From Hofstenia miamia (taxonomy: Eukaryota; Xenacoelomorpha; Acoela; Hofsteniidae): DNA of 64,000 nt. Below the pieces are notes generated by a model. That model saw only the letters and a list, made by a program, of their open reading frames with translations. It was not told the origin of the DNA and searched no databases. Shown one piece after another: positions 12,290 to 24,830 of this stretch. The stretch lies in contig CABFPE010000176.1 in NCBI GenBank assembly GCA_900660155.1, forward strand, positions 676,061-740,060. The letters run 5' to 3'. The position numbers and the translations under genes were made by a program. Position 1 is the stretch's first letter, and every line of letters begins with the position of its first letter.

Positions 12290-14100
12290 CAATAATGATC
12301 AAGATGAATTTGGATAATATTAATACAATAAAGATATCAATAAATGGAATAATGACAAAGGCAACAATTGATATGGGAGCTGCAACATCCATCATAACTG
12401 ACAAATGCGCAATGAAACTGGGTTTTAAACAAGAGGACCTGGAACAATTGAACAAAAGACTAAATAATGCATCAGGAGAATAAATACAGTACAAATCAGA
12501 ATTGCAAACACCACCTTTGAACAATTGCTAGTTTTTAATAGACACCCATAACAACCTGTTGCCATATGAGGAGATACTGGGCAATGATTTTTTAACAAAG
12601 AATGGATGTGCAATAAATTATTCAAATAGGATGATCAAGGTAAAAGACTAAGAAATTGAAATTGAAGAACAAGAGGACAAGCAATCAACAATTAGAGGAA
12701 GATATAAAGCTGCAACCTTATCAGTGGAGAATGCATGCAATTCAAACAGGGGAGAAGATCACAGCAAACATAATGATCCATGACAATAAAGGAATCAACT
12801 TGAAGAGAGTGTCAATGCTGTCAAGCATGTGCACCATAAAGAACAGAAAGGAAGGATACTAATACTGAATGCCATGAATCACAATGTCAACATGAAGAAA
12901 ACCAATGTAAGAATATTTGGGAAATATGTCAAGTCTAGCATCAAGGCAATCTGGAAAGCAATGGAAGACATCATTGAGCAGAGTAATTTGTATGGCCAAT
13001 TCAAGAACTTACAAAAGAAAACAGTAGGTACTCCACACAGCTGATTTGAGGGTGAGTGCATGAAAACCATCAATGTAGCAAGTGCTCCCAATAGCTGATT
13101 CAAGGGCATTGGGACAAAAGCAAATGGAGAAAATGAATACAAGACATCACAACTAATAGAGAAAGAATACCTACACCTGAACAGGAAGCAATTGCAACAA
13201 CTTAGAGAAGTACTAGAAAGACACAAATGGATATTCAACTATGGGGAGATAAGCATGGGACAAGCAATAGGCAAGATGCACAAAACTGCTGGTGAGAGGG
13301 GTACCAGAGCAGATGAAAGACAAATACAACAGAATATTAAACAAGCTGATCAATAACAATTAATATGACCTAGCAAGAGCCCATATGCTGCACCAACAGA
13401 GTTTGTGAAGCAGGGAGACAAGTACATGCTGTGCATAGATTTTCAGAAACTAACCAAAGTAACAAAGAATAACTCTTACCCACTCCCAAGAATAGAGGAC
13501 ATGTTGTATGAAGCAAGCAAGCATAAATACTTTACATTGATAGATCTATGCAAGGTGTATTGGCAGGTGTGGATGGAAGAGGAAGATATGGAGAAAACAG
13601 CATTCATCACACCATACAGACTGTACAAGTGGATTTATATGGTGCTTGGTCTGTGTAATGCACCAGCAACTTTCCAGAGATACATAACAAAGGCATTAAA
13701 GAACAAAAAACACAAAATGAAGGAGGGTGTAAATGCATACATAGATGATATCATCATAACAAGTGACACCATAGGAAAAATGTCATGATTACTGGAAATA
13801 GTAAGTGAGACTACAACAGCATACCACCCATGAGTGAATGGAGTGGTCAAAAGATTGAACAGGATGCTTATCAAATTGATAAGAGTCACAACATCAAGAA
13901 TATGAGGACAAAAGTGGCAAGATGTAATTGAGATGGTTGAGTACTTTTATAACATGTCTGTACACTTAACAGCAGGAATAATGCCATTCAAGGCAATGTT
14001 CAGAAGGGAGGCCATGATGCCACTCTCAATGCAATACTTCAACTATAGTGAAAAATGGATAACAAGTATGTAAATCAACTCAGAACTCCAATCACTGTGA
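12290..14100 (+). pseudogene. pol region: protease, reverse transcriptase, integrase (fossil)
   Basis: Near 12295-12483 the frame has an aspartic-protease-like stretch (KATIDMGAATSIITDK). At 13405-13788 it has reverse transcriptase words CIDFQKLTKVTKNNSYPLPR, LGLCNAPATFQRY and the polymerase box YIDDII, typical of Ty3/Gypsy. From about 13800 integrase-core words TTAYHP and NGVVKRLNR follow. Order and spelling support Ty3/Gypsy rather than Copia or BEL. Broken and incomplete. Confidence 0.8.
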
Positions 14101-15010
14101 TACATGAAACAATGTGCCACAATATCAAGAAGTCTGCTGTGAGACAGCAACAGAATTACAATAAAAAAATTTATGGTCATGCATAAGATAGGCAACACAG
14201 TATATGCACACCCATAAAATTAACAGACACAAACCAGGTGTGAAAACTTAAAACAATCTGGTCAGGACCATATACAATGACACAAGTACTACCAAACAAC
14301 AAGTATATGTTAAATAACAGTAGACTTACATTTTCAAAACCTAAAAAAAGCAAGAGCAGATGTTGAGGAAGCCAGACTAGATGAAAATGCCAAATATAAA
14401 ATAAACCAAATTAATGGAAATGAGAATATTTATGATATGAATGAGTTAGATAGTTTACCAGAAGAGGGTTTCAATGAAGAATTCCAAACAAATATCAGTA
14501 ATGAAACCATACAACCAAGAGTACTGCTAAGAAGGGCAGCAAGAGATAAATACATATATGATCCTGAAGTATGGGATTTAAACTTACTATCTGAATTTAG
14601 GCAAATCAAATAAAATGCAACAGTCAAGGAGCAAGAGGGTATGCCACAATCAGAAGACAGGGGACATGACAACATCCAACCCATGAAGAAGAATTCAGAG
14701 GAGGTCTCAAACCAGACATTGATGTGAAGGTGAAAGGGATGAGAACCAAGCACTGACTAATTAGAGACATAGAGTGAAGAGGCATCCAAGTAGTCCCCAA
14801 CACTGATTCAAGGGCAGGGAGACAAAAAGACAAATTGCCTCTCCCATTGGAGATCTGCAATGCTGATTTGAGGGCAACTAGAGAACTGTTGTTACTCCCA
14901 GAGATCTGCAATGCTAATTCAAGGTCACACAGAGAACTGAGGCAAGGCAGCCCAACTTTCCTTCCAATAGTCCACAAAGCTGATATGAGGACAGTGTGAC
15001 ACATGGAGTT
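13028..15010. repeat. Dispersed short repeat with core GCTGATTTGAGGG inside the LTR element
   Basis: Variants of the core GCTGATTTGAGGGCA occur near 13040 and 13095 and then near 14800, 14865, 14910 and 14980, each next to CTCC- or AGTCC-type words. Spacing is about 55 to 75 bp within a cluster. They look like a decayed minisatellite split in two clusters by coding-like sequence. Confidence 0.6.
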
Positions 15011-15271
15011 CCAGAGAAAGGTGTAAGTGGGGGAAGAATCATATGCATGTGAAAGCAATTTGAGGCTGACACATCTACATAGCCCACAGCTGGTTGATTG
15101 TTGAAAGAGTCAACTGTGAGCCAATTCAATGGCAACTCAGTAGAGACCATCAGCATTGACTCACTTGACTGTGAGCTGAGCACCAGGAGACCATTAAGGA
15201 TTACCCAGCTACATGTCCCCTCAGAAACAACATTAGAGTGAACAGCCCACTCAAATGAGAGAGAACAAAGG

Positions 15272-16200
15272 ATGTTGAAAATAGATGGAGAAACCCTTCA
15301 CCCCTATTTCATGGGAACCTTAAAAATGAGAAGCAATTCCTATGAAAAGCTGTCCCCAGAAACAAAAACTCATATTAGAAGAATATCAAGAACAGAGGCA
15401 AGCAACTTACTGATCATGCTGGATGCCAAGAAAAGACTAATGGCCAATGTTATTATAAGTTAACCAAGAGAGTTAAATGAAACACTCAAAAGGCCATATA
15501 TGCACAGCACTGTGCATGTAATGTTTGATGAGAATTTCACATTAGAGACAGCACAAGGAATAATGGCAGATTGCTGGGATACCAGAAATCAATATTGATA
15601 AGAACAACCTAATGATAATTCACATCCTAAAAGAAAAGGAATACAACAAAAACCTGTAGAAACAACTTGATCAGACATGCAGAATGGCAAAAGTTCAGCA
15701 AGTACACATAGTGATCATAACAATAACAACTCTGAATGAAATCCCTAACTTTTTGCACAATCTGGTGATGAGGGTAGAAAATGTGTTCCCATGGAAAAAA
15801 AGAAGCCTCAGACACCAAAGTATCAGAACTGATACACTTTGATTTACAGATGGATTATTGGGTAGCAATCTGTAGGCTAATGGTAGAACCATGTATAGCA
15901 ATGGATCTATTTAAACAAAGAAAAACAATTGAATTAATGACAAATGTGGAAAGTGTAGAGAAAGCCAACACTCTTTTTATCAAGTGCAGCCTCATGCAGA
16001 GACAAGATCACATTAGGCAGATAGAAGAAATATGGAAACAAATGAAACTGCAGAAAAAGACAAATGAACAGTGGCCAGAAATAAACATTGAGGCACAATC
16101 CAAGAAATACCATAAAACTATAGAGGTGGCCCTAACAGAGATAAACAGAGTGTATGAGCTCAATACAACCAAAGATTTCAAAAATATGATATTTGAAAAG
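15272..16200 (+). pseudogene. 3' region of the LTR element, unrecognised frame (fossil)
   Basis: Downstream of the integrase region lie plus-strand frames (15272-15463 and 15781-16272) rich in Lys, Glu and Met with helical character, where some Ty3/Gypsy elements keep a third gene. I see no signal peptide, membrane segment or known domain, so I cannot call an envelope. Broken. Confidence 0.35.
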
Positions 16201-16210
16201 AGAAGATTAA

Positions 16211-17322
16211 TGTTGAATTCAATGATGATTAAAAATAGTATTAATTGTAAACTAAAATCAATTCATGTTTAGCATCATTAATTTTGTACAAGGCAACTAA
16301 GAAAAAACATTTACCAAATAGTAGTTGTTGAAACAATTTGGCAAAACAAAGGGGGTGATAATGCTTCCATTATTTTTCAGCCATCTTGGCAGAAGATTTC
16401 AAATTTAAATTCAACAATTACTTTTGGATTAGAAACTATAAATAGTGTGAAATCATTGGAAGAACTGTTGAAGTAAATTCTTCAAAAATCTAATCTTTAG
16501 ATTAAATTTGGTTTATTTATTATTAAATGATAGCAAGCTAAATGGTCAATGCATTAGTAGTGGCAAGGGTACACATTGAGAGTGATTTGAGGGTCCTTGA
16601 TCCAAGCCACAAAACTGCATATATGTTAGGGATATGATTAGGAGTTTTTCTCTGTTTAGCTGACTACTGATTCTTTCATTAACATGTATGTAATAATAAA
16701 ACTATCAAAGAAATGGTTGGATAACCAATCATAGATTATTATATTTTACATTAACTAGACTATGTAGGTGACTTATAAATAGACTGATAATGAGACTGAG
16801 CATGTAGTACTAATTAAATGTAGGTTAAGAAGCTGCAAGTAATTATCTATTTAATTATTTAAACCAATTAAAAACAGTAATTTTAGGTAATGGCTAAATA
16901 AATATTTATTAAGCAGCTAGTGACACTGCCCAGTTGCAAGTACAAATTACACATTACAAATCAAGTTTAATTCAGTTACATCCAGCCTTGAGGGTTGCAC
17001 TAAGTTAGGATAGGAAACACATAATCTACTTTGTTGAGCTGAAATTTAGAAACAATCCATTGATAATAAAGGTGACTACTTGTTGAAAGATTCAGAGATC
17101 AGAGTTGGCCAAAGGCCTCATGAAAAGATCAAGTCAAAGAAATCTGCAGCATTCAGTCCACACCTAAATAGTGTTTGATTATGATACAGTTAATTAAAGT
17201 TAATTAGAAGTATTAACAAATCAAAGCAGTTAGTAAAAGTACATCCTTACCCACACTTAACATAGAATTACATTCAAAAGGAAATGATCAATGTGAGTTA
17301 GAGCTTGGTAGTGGATGCTACA
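16211..17322 (+). repeat. 3' LTR
   Basis: Starts TGTTGAATTC and ends GGATGCTACA, giving the usual TG...CA ends. It matches 9242-10344 over its whole length. A purine-rich run (AAAAGAGAAGA) lies directly in front, as expected for the plus-strand primer. Confidence 0.85.
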
Positions 17323-17641
17323 ATATTCCTGTGTACTACCTCCTTTAAAGTTTACCAACACCTTATTGCATTCAAAAATATCCAAACAAGAATGAGTGAA
17401 CATGGTCATGACAGGGATCAAACTAATATCAGTTGTCAATGTGTACAGCTATTTATACCAAATTCTTAAAAATGTCAGTTTTCTGTATGGCAGGGTTCTT
17501 TTTCACTTTGCATGGACTATGTTTTATCTGTTTTTTTGCTCAGGAAACTGTAAATTGTTTAATTCCACATTTTGTTATAATTGTTTTTTTTATCCTCCCT
17601 CACTCAGAGAAACCATTACTGGTTTGTTCATGATTCTGACA

Positions 17642-17872
17642 TCATTTATTAAATTGATTCCTGACTGTGTTTTTTGCTACATTGGCAATTCTTTGTTTTA
17701 AAACTTTTTTCACATTTTTGCCAGAGACTATGTTGTTTAAACATGAAATTGAGGCATCTAAAATCTCATTACCAATATTGCTTAATGCATTTTCAAGGCT
17801 GGAATCATTTTCAATGCTAGTGGTATAGCAACCTGCCTGAGTGTAGTAATAACTCCAAAGCCTTTTTGACAA
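17642..17872 (-). pseudogene. Small conserved Polinton protein, possibly virion-associated (fossil)
   Basis: A 76-codon minus-strand frame begins MSKRLWSYYYTQAGC. Polintons encode a small protein with a similar N-terminus (aromatic YY followed by Q and G), thought to be a minor virion component. The rest is helical and basic. It lies next to the integrase region on the same strand. Attribution rests on one short motif and on context. Confidence 0.4.
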
Positions 17873-17999
17873 ATTATTGCTGTAGGATTTCTACCTCTCA
17901 TTTGTTCACTATAATATCACTCCATGCTGAATGATTTGACAATTACACATATAGGCTATTTATACTATTCTATTCTTGTACTTACTCTAGTCAATTCCT

Positions 18000-18940
18000 A
18001 CTGGTAGAATTTGCCTTTAAATATTTCACTGTGATCATCACTATTTGACTTTAGTTCCTATGTAATGGGGTTCATGGGGAACACTTTGTTTATTTTAAAA
18101 ACCTCTGTTTGAAATTGTGGTGAATAGCCTTTTTGAAATGTGTAATCAGATTTTGAAATTCTTTCCAGATTGCCAATGTGAAACAATTCTGGTCAGTAAT
18201 GCTTATTACTAACAGTCATTAGTTTTCTAACCAAGTATGGTACATGTTTTTTTCTTACAGAATTTAGAGACATGCCTATTGTATGATTTACTCTGGAATT
18301 TAAGACACCAACAATTTGTTGAAGTTTATCTATATATTTATAACACCCTGCTAAAGTGTAGATACTTGAATAGAATTTCTTTCAAAGTCCTTTTCACTCT
18401 TTCCACACACACTGCTTTCATGTTTGAATTTGTGCTATACACTGTTATATTATTTCTATTGCAGAAATCATTAAACACTCCTTTAAATTCTGATCCCCTA
18501 TCAACCCAAATCTTTTTCCCATTATGCCAGTGATCAAATTTTTTAAAAGCAGACAACACATGACTAGCAGTTTTATTTTATTATACAATGGTTGTACATG
18601 AAATTTTTTTGACAAAATATCATAACAAACAAGCAAGTACTTTATCCCTCCATTGTACTATGCTAGACTTTCAACAACTGCCAAATCCATAGTCCATATT
18701 TCATCAATGCTAAATGCAATAACATGCTTGACATGGGAAATTTCTCACAGCTGACTTGTGAATAGTGTATGTATCATTTGTAGCAAGGGAATTTCATACA
18801 TTTTCCAGACTTATATTTGGGAATTTCAATTTAGCTTTGTGATACAACTCATAAGCACTCCCAAAACTAGCAGGTGATTTTAACATTGTGTACAAGTGAT
18901 GCAAGTATTTATCCATTACAATTAATTCCAAATCATAAGC
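18000..18940 (-). pseudogene. Polinton integrase region (fossil)
   Basis: Minus-strand frames match the retroviral-type DDE integrase of Polintons. Words seen in order are LKSPASFGSAYELYHKAKLK near the N-terminus, NDTYTIHK, then WVDRGSEFKGVFNDFC and VERVKRTLKEILFKYLHF of the catalytic core, then LNSRVNHTIGMSLNSV. The enzyme would join element ends to host DNA with a 6-bp stagger, which fits the duplication at the element ends. Broken. Confidence 0.85.
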
Positions 18941-19679
18941 TCCTTTCTATTTATAGCCTCATAAATATGATTATTTTTAACCAGATGCATGGGGATTTTA
19001 CCAATGTCTTTAAGAATTGCATGCACACCTTGGTTCAGTCTTTTGTTTGGTGTTTGCAAGCTGTTTTTCAATTCAGTAAATGATAATGATCAAGCACTTG
19101 TATAAATTGTATCATCATGTAGGAGAGTGCTTGTATTTGAACTGATTAAAAAGTTTTTTAATTCATTACTGGTTGTGTTATCTTGTTGACATTGTCATTG
19201 TTGAGTGGGTCTTTGAACAGCATTGCATTTTACTTGTATATCATCTTGAATGAGGGGGTTTGTTGTTGTGTTTAGAATAATCATTACTCAATTTTAGCTG
19301 CATTCTGTCACTGTCAATATGTTGTTCTTGACAGCAATCTGATGTTAATATATTGTAATTTTCCAGAGAAATAAGCACCACTTCAACTGTGGACATTGTA
19401 TATAAAGATTTGAGATTTATATGCATTTAGATATTATATATAGTTCATCATAATGTGTAAAAGACAATTGAAAAATACTAGTCCCTTTGACATTCTTAGA
19501 ATTGTAATTTTTTTTTACTTTGAATGTTTTAATAGTGTGGTCTCTGTGTACTGATGGTATTTTAGAAATGTATTTTTTCATCACCAAGTGGGATAATTCC
19601 TTGTTTAATGTTAAAAATGATTCCTTATTCTAAATTTAAAGTTTGATCATCTTCTAGGAGCTGTATCATTGAATTTTTC
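18941..19679. other. Polinton interior, product not recognised
   Basis: The stretch between the integrase and ATPase regions has only short frames. A 61-codon minus-strand frame at 19241-19426 has no family I know. A protease or capsid gene could be expected here, but I cannot support one. Confidence 0.4.
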
Positions 19680-20317
19680 AAGCATCCCATTAGGAATTTG
19701 TAAATGATGAGTTCTTGAATCAGTTCCATAGAAAATTTGTCTACCTTCAAAGTTTGTTGAAAGACATAATTTGTTTGGAATGTCCTAAGCAAAATTTATA
19801 AACAAATAGCCATATGGTTTGCTAACAGCCTTTTTATATGCAGCCAACAATTGATGCATAATTCCCATTTGGATTCCTAAAATTCTAATCTGCACTCTAT
19901 CCCACACTGAATTAAGCAAAAATATTCCAGAAGTATTTTTCTGAATTAGACATGAGTAATGCCCCTTTGAAAAACTGAATGGGTAATCAACACAATCCTG
20001 CAATTTATATGTCTTCCTGCTATAACAAGGTTAGCAAATGCCTCTGATTGTAGCACAGTTTTACCCATATCATCAAATGTTATTAACAAGTTTTGAACAC
20101 TGTTTTCACTTAGTAAACTTTCTGAAAATTCCTTGAAAAATTCCATACACTTAATTTTCATTTTAAATTTGCTATAAATATTACTTTTGAAGTGATGATA
20201 AAAACCAATTGCTTTGGAATATCTATCAAAATAATCTTTATCAATTAATTTCCCAAGTAAGCTTGTTTTTCCTGATTTTGATGGACCACTAAAAATTAAA
20301 ATGTCTGAGTGTTTCAT
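19680..20317 (-). pseudogene. Polinton packaging ATPase region, FtsK/HerA type (fossil)
   Basis: A minus-strand frame opens MKHSDILIFSGPSKSGKTSL, a Walker A loop at the extreme N-terminus as in Polinton ATPases. It continues with NLLITFDDMGKT (Walker B), FANLVIAGRHINCRIVLITH (sensor-like region), and further on GHYSCLIQKNTSGIFLLNS and AYKKAVSKPYGYLFINF, the family's C-terminal words. The enzyme would pump the element's DNA into a capsid. Broken. Confidence 0.85.
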
Positions 20318-20802
20318 GAAGGAACAACATTGAACATGGGCATGGTTTCTTTATAATGAAAATAGTAAGAAGTTTACATTAACTTATATATTTTTTAAAA
20401 ACCAAACACTTAGTTTCAAATAATTCGCATTTCTTTCCAGTCTTATATATTACATTTTATGTTTCTTGCATTTTTATTTTGTTGTCTTGAGTGTTTTATT
20501 ACCCTCAAATTAATAAATAGGAATTATTTTCAAGTATGCAGATTTTTATTTCATGGTAGTGCAGGTATTTTACATTTATTGCATTAAGGAGGTGTTATTT
20601 TTAGCATAGAAATCAAAAGTGTATTCTATTTGAGAAAAGGTGAGTCAACCCATCATACATTACATAGAGAAAAGTTTTTGATGTGTGGATATTAGCATTG
20701 TGTGTTACTTTGCATCATAACATAAAAAGTTTATTCTAAATTAACATCTTGATGACTTGGGGGTTGAAGTGGTTAATGGCTTTTTGGAGAGGGAATTTGA
20801 TT

Positions 20803-21280
20803 GTGTTTTTCATTTAAATGTCAAAATCATGAGTAATCAACTCTCTGCTTTTGAAGCCAGTTAAACAGAACAATATGACCTTGGGAAACAAATGCAACTC
20901 TACAAAGAAAAACTGAGTATGTTATATTCTTTTAAACAATTTTATATATGGCATTGTTTTATGTGTCTATATACATTTTTTGTATTATCTCTATTTCCAT
21001 CATACATTTTGATTTAAACAATTTTATCATGTCATGCAGCTTAATAAAATGTTTCACTTTTAACTTCAGAATGTAAGATGAATGATATGGGCTTGTGTTA
21101 AAAGACTTTTCATTTAAATGTCAAATTTGATGACTAACCAACTTTCTGTTTTAAAGCTAGTTAAACATCAGAGCAAACTTGGCTAACAAATGCATATCCA
21201 CAAGGAATAATTGGGTATGTTATATTCTTTTAAGCAATTTTATATAAGGTATTGTTTTATTCAGTTATACACATTGATGA
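20803..21280. repeat. Diverged direct repeat, two copies about 290 bp apart
   Basis: Sequence at about 20803-20990 recurs at about 21096-21280. Shared words include TTTCATTTAAATGTCAAA, CAGTTAAACA/TAGTTAAACA and GTATGTTATATTCTTTTAA. The copies lie just inside the right terminal repeat, in the gene-poor subterminal part of the Polinton. No product seen. Confidence 0.75.
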
Positions 21281-21534
21281 AATATTTCACTTCCCAGCAT
21301 ACATGTTTTGGAATAAACAAATTTACACATTAATAGTTTATCCACAAATATTTGTTAATGTATTATCTCTTTAAATCTTGCACATTTAAATTAAATTATA
21401 TATGTTTTTTGGTTTACAAGTCTATTTACATTTCATATTTCTCTTTCCTACATACATGCTTTTTTATTAAAACTAAATTATACATAAAGATTTTTGCTAT
21501 ATTGAATATTTTATTTAGTCACATTTTGTTTAAC

Positions 21535-21697
21535 TTGCAATTGACTGAATGGAATTATTTATATGTAATATTTAATAACTAACTAAATTACAAATGTTGA
21601 ATTATTAGAACTCAAATTGTTTTAATCACTTTTGTTTAACCTTCAATTGATTGAATGGAATTATTTAGACAAAATAATTTTTTTAACTAACCAAATT
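21535..21697. repeat. Right terminal inverted repeat of the Polinton, inner part
   Basis: Starts near TTGACTGAATGG and matches the reverse complement of about 4950-5115. It is cut off at about 21697 by the inserted reverse-transcriptase element; the outer part resumes at about 25238. Confidence 0.85.
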
Positions 21698-21789
21698 AAT
21701 TAAAAGGTGGAACTCATATCATTTGAAAATTTTTACATCACAAAAGATAGCTAAGAAATAGAATAGTCATGAAACAAAAAAGAAAAAAG

Positions 21790-24700
21790 AAATAATTGGT
21801 TTAGATGAAAATGGAAATTTTATAAAGAGGATAAGCAGGAATAATAATGTATATGCTGCCCATCTGAAAACTAGTGGAATCTCTTCAGGCAAAAAAGTTA
21901 CCTTGGAGGAGTGCAAAATTCAGACAATAAACAAAAAAACTGTACACTGGAGACCCAGATTCTACATAATATACAAGAACAAACAAGGAAATCACTTTGT
22001 GGAAACAATGAGGAAATGTCTAGAGCCACTTGCACTTAATGATCAGAATGATGAGAACTATTTATTGAAAGCAATGATTCTCCCACACCTAATCCTAGCA
22101 CGTACCACTAAAAATCAAGAGTCCATGAATGCCAAAGTGTAGTGCAGGCTAGATCTTTGGGAAGCAAATGATTTTAATGCTCTTTTCAAGGAAGCCAAAG
22201 TTTTACAGAACAGGCTTTTAAAAGTATCATTCAGAAAGCATAAAGAGATCAACAAATTCAACAAAAACATGACTGAGGGCAAGATAAGCAGCTCAATAAG
22301 GACACTTGAAGAAGGATTCAAAGGTGGAGTGCTGAACCTAAAAGATAAAATTGGTAACAAAACTGTCCTTGAAATTCTAAAAGAAAAGCACCCAACTAAT
22401 AGGTCTGTGGACAAAAAATATATTGTAAATAAAGAGCCTGGAAATGTATACATATCTATTTTTGATGAAATAAATACTGAAGCAATCTGAAAATCAGCTT
22501 TAAGAACACATGGAAGTCATGGACCCTCAGGATTGGATGAAAATTATTGGAGGCAGCTATTAACTGCTCATGAACAAAATCAATTGACCTCTACAGAACA
22601 ATATTGAAAATAGTGAGAAAGATCACAACCCAACCTTTGGGCATTGGGAACATGCAAATATATAAAGCATGTTGACTGATACCCTTAGATAAATGCCCTG
22701 GTGTCTGACCCATTGGTGTAGGCAAAGTTCTAAGGAGGATAATTGGAAGATGTATTGTTAAATGTGTTTCTGCCAATCTTAAGGAATTGGGTGGAAGTAC
22801 CCAACTATGCATGGGTCAGAAATCTGGAATCAAATACACTATTCACTCTTTAAGAGCTCAATTCAACAACATGGAGAACCATGGGATACTTCTGATTGAT
22901 GCCACCAATGCCTTTAACTTGCTGAATCATGAATTAGCTCTTGAAAACATTAAGAGACTATGTCCATCTGTCAGTCAAGCACTATACAATTCATATACCA
23001 ATCCATCACCACTATATGTGAATAACTCAACCTTATGGTCCTCAGAAGGTACAACACAAGGTGACCCACTTGCAATGCTAATGTATGGGATTGCAACTCT
23101 GCCACTGATAGATTCCATCAAAAGGCCTGATATAATAAATAGATGGTATGCTTATGATGGAAATATCATTGGCCCTCTTCATGAGCTGCAAGAAACCTAT
23201 ATGAAGCTTATAGTAGATGGTCCAGTATATGGCTACTTTGTAAATCCACCAAAATGCCAATTGATAATCAACTAAAATATGAAAGAAGAGGCCTATAAAT
23301 TATTCAAATCAACTGATGTAAAANAGAACCATGGGATACTTCTGATTGATGCCACCAATGCCTTTAACTTGCTGAATCATGAATTAGCTCTTGAAAACAT
23401 TAAGAGACTATGTCCATCTGTCAGTCAAGCACTATACAANCAGTATATGGCTACTTTGTAAATCCACCAAAATGCCAATTGATAATCAACTAAAATATGA
23501 AAGAAGAGGCCTATAAATTATTCAAATCAACTAATGTAAAAATTACCCTCAGTACAAGAGTTCTTGGTTCTGTAATTTGAAATACAGAATATTGTGACTT
23601 GTTTTGTAATGAAAAAGTAAACACCTATCTTAATATTCTGAGGAAGCTAGGTGAATTCTTGAAAAGTTCACCTCACATGTCATATTCATGCCTTACACAT
23701 GGTGTTCAAAGTAAAATTAATTGTATTACAAGAAGAACACCACATTTCAATGAAAAACTCAACAACATAGAGAAACTCATAAATGAGAAACATTTACCAA
23801 ACCTCATGGGAAGGCCTTCTTCCAATGCTCGTGAAAGATAACTATTCTCTTTGCTGGTCCAAATGGGTGGCCTGAACATCAAATCACCATCAGACTATGA
23901 GAACAAATAGGAAAACTCAATTACTGTAACAAGACCACTAGATGAACTAGAACTGCTGCAAGCAGACATGGCACAACACAGAATTATAGCTGACATAGAA
24001 AGTATCAGTAACATCATTACAGCAAAAAGCAAATGACGTCCTAGATGCCTTAGAAAGTGAGCAGCAATACTCAATCTGGCTTGCCAAAGAAAAGGATCAT
24101 CCATGTGGTTAAATGCCCTTCCACTCAAACAATACAATTATCATCTTAGTAAGTGAGATTTTCTAGATGGCATATTGTTTAGATATGGATGGGATTGGCT
24201 AAAAATGCCACAATTTTGTCCTTGTGGACAGGAATTCACAGTTACCCATGCTCTTCACTGTGCAAAAGGCGGATACACCATTATTTGACATAATAAAATT
24301 CGTGACACTTTTACACATTTCTTGAAAGATGTATGCTATGATGTTCAAGTTGAACCTGAACTTCAACCTGTTGATAATTTACAATTCTCAAAACTTGCAA
24401 CCTCAACAGATGAAGAAGCTCAGCTAGATATCAAAGTAAACAGCCTTTGGGAAACATCTTTTGAAAGAACATTTTTTGATGTGAAGGTTTTCAACCCCCT
24501 CTCAAAGAGTTGCCCAAAAAAGATAAAAGATGAATATGGATATCATGAGGAGCTCAAAAAGTCAAAATATGAAGAACATCAATTTTGAGCATAGCTCCTT
24601 CACTGCCTTGCAGCTGCTCAACTCATAAGACCATTAAGCAAATTGCTCTGAAAGTAGCTGAGAAGAGGAAGGAGTCCTACGCAGATGTAATCAGGCATCT

Positions 24701-24830
24701 CAGAACTGAAATCAGCTTTGCACTTCTGAGAAGCACAATATTGTGTCTGCATGGTTTGAGAGCACTCAAAGAAAGCATTCCAATAGAAAACTCCATTGCT
24801 GCCATGTGCATCAAAATGAGGATTATATAA
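21790..24830 (+). pseudogene. Reverse transcriptase / restriction-like endonuclease polyprotein remnant
   Basis: Frames along the strand show KTVLEILKEKHP, GSHGPSGLDENYW, PIGVGKVLRRIIGR, LLIDATNAFNLLNHE, SEGTTQGDPLAMLMYG and RWYAYDG, which match the family's upstream domain and RT blocks. In the last, the usual YADD box reads YAYD. Downstream are CPCGQEF with later H and C (zinc-knuckle-like), then DIKVN and ERTFFDVKVFNP, resembling the PD-(D/E)xK core of restriction-like endonucleases, and a C-terminal helix ending near 24830. The reading frame changes at several points, with in-frame stops near 22140 and 22488, so this copy cannot make the protein. The exact clade is not clear to me. Confidence 0.8.
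23324..23540. repeat. Assembly stutter: two blocks repeated between N characters
   Basis: Bases 23325-23439 repeat 22876-22989 and bases 23441 to about 23540 repeat 23223-23323, with single N at 23324 and 23440. The blocks cut across the reverse transcriptase frame in a way no biological rearrangement needs. I read this as a gap-filling artefact. Confidence 0.85.

Larger units (their letters stand above)
9242..17322 (+). mobile_element. Ty3/Gypsy-type LTR retroelement inserted in the Polinton (fossil)
   Basis: An 8.1-kb element with two long terminal repeats of about 1.1 kb in direct orientation, and gag-like, protease, reverse transcriptase and integrase regions in the Ty3/Gypsy order on the plus strand. 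The base run after the 5' repeat begins TGG, usual for a tRNA primer site, and a purine-rich run precedes the 3' repeat. The repeats differ at roughly 7-8 percent of sites where I compared them, so the insertion is old. It is broken in many places. Confidence 0.85.

Noticed and set aside
11009-12625. Several minus-strand frames of 66-141 codons, some looking like membrane proteins
   Set aside because: They are antisense shadows of the Lys/Glu-rich gag-like region; reverse complements of AAA/GAA-rich codons give Phe/Leu/Ser-rich translations.
14430-15183. Minus-strand frames of 89-144 codons
   Set aside because: They overlap one another in different frames, lie antisense to the LTR element and its minisatellite, and resemble no family.
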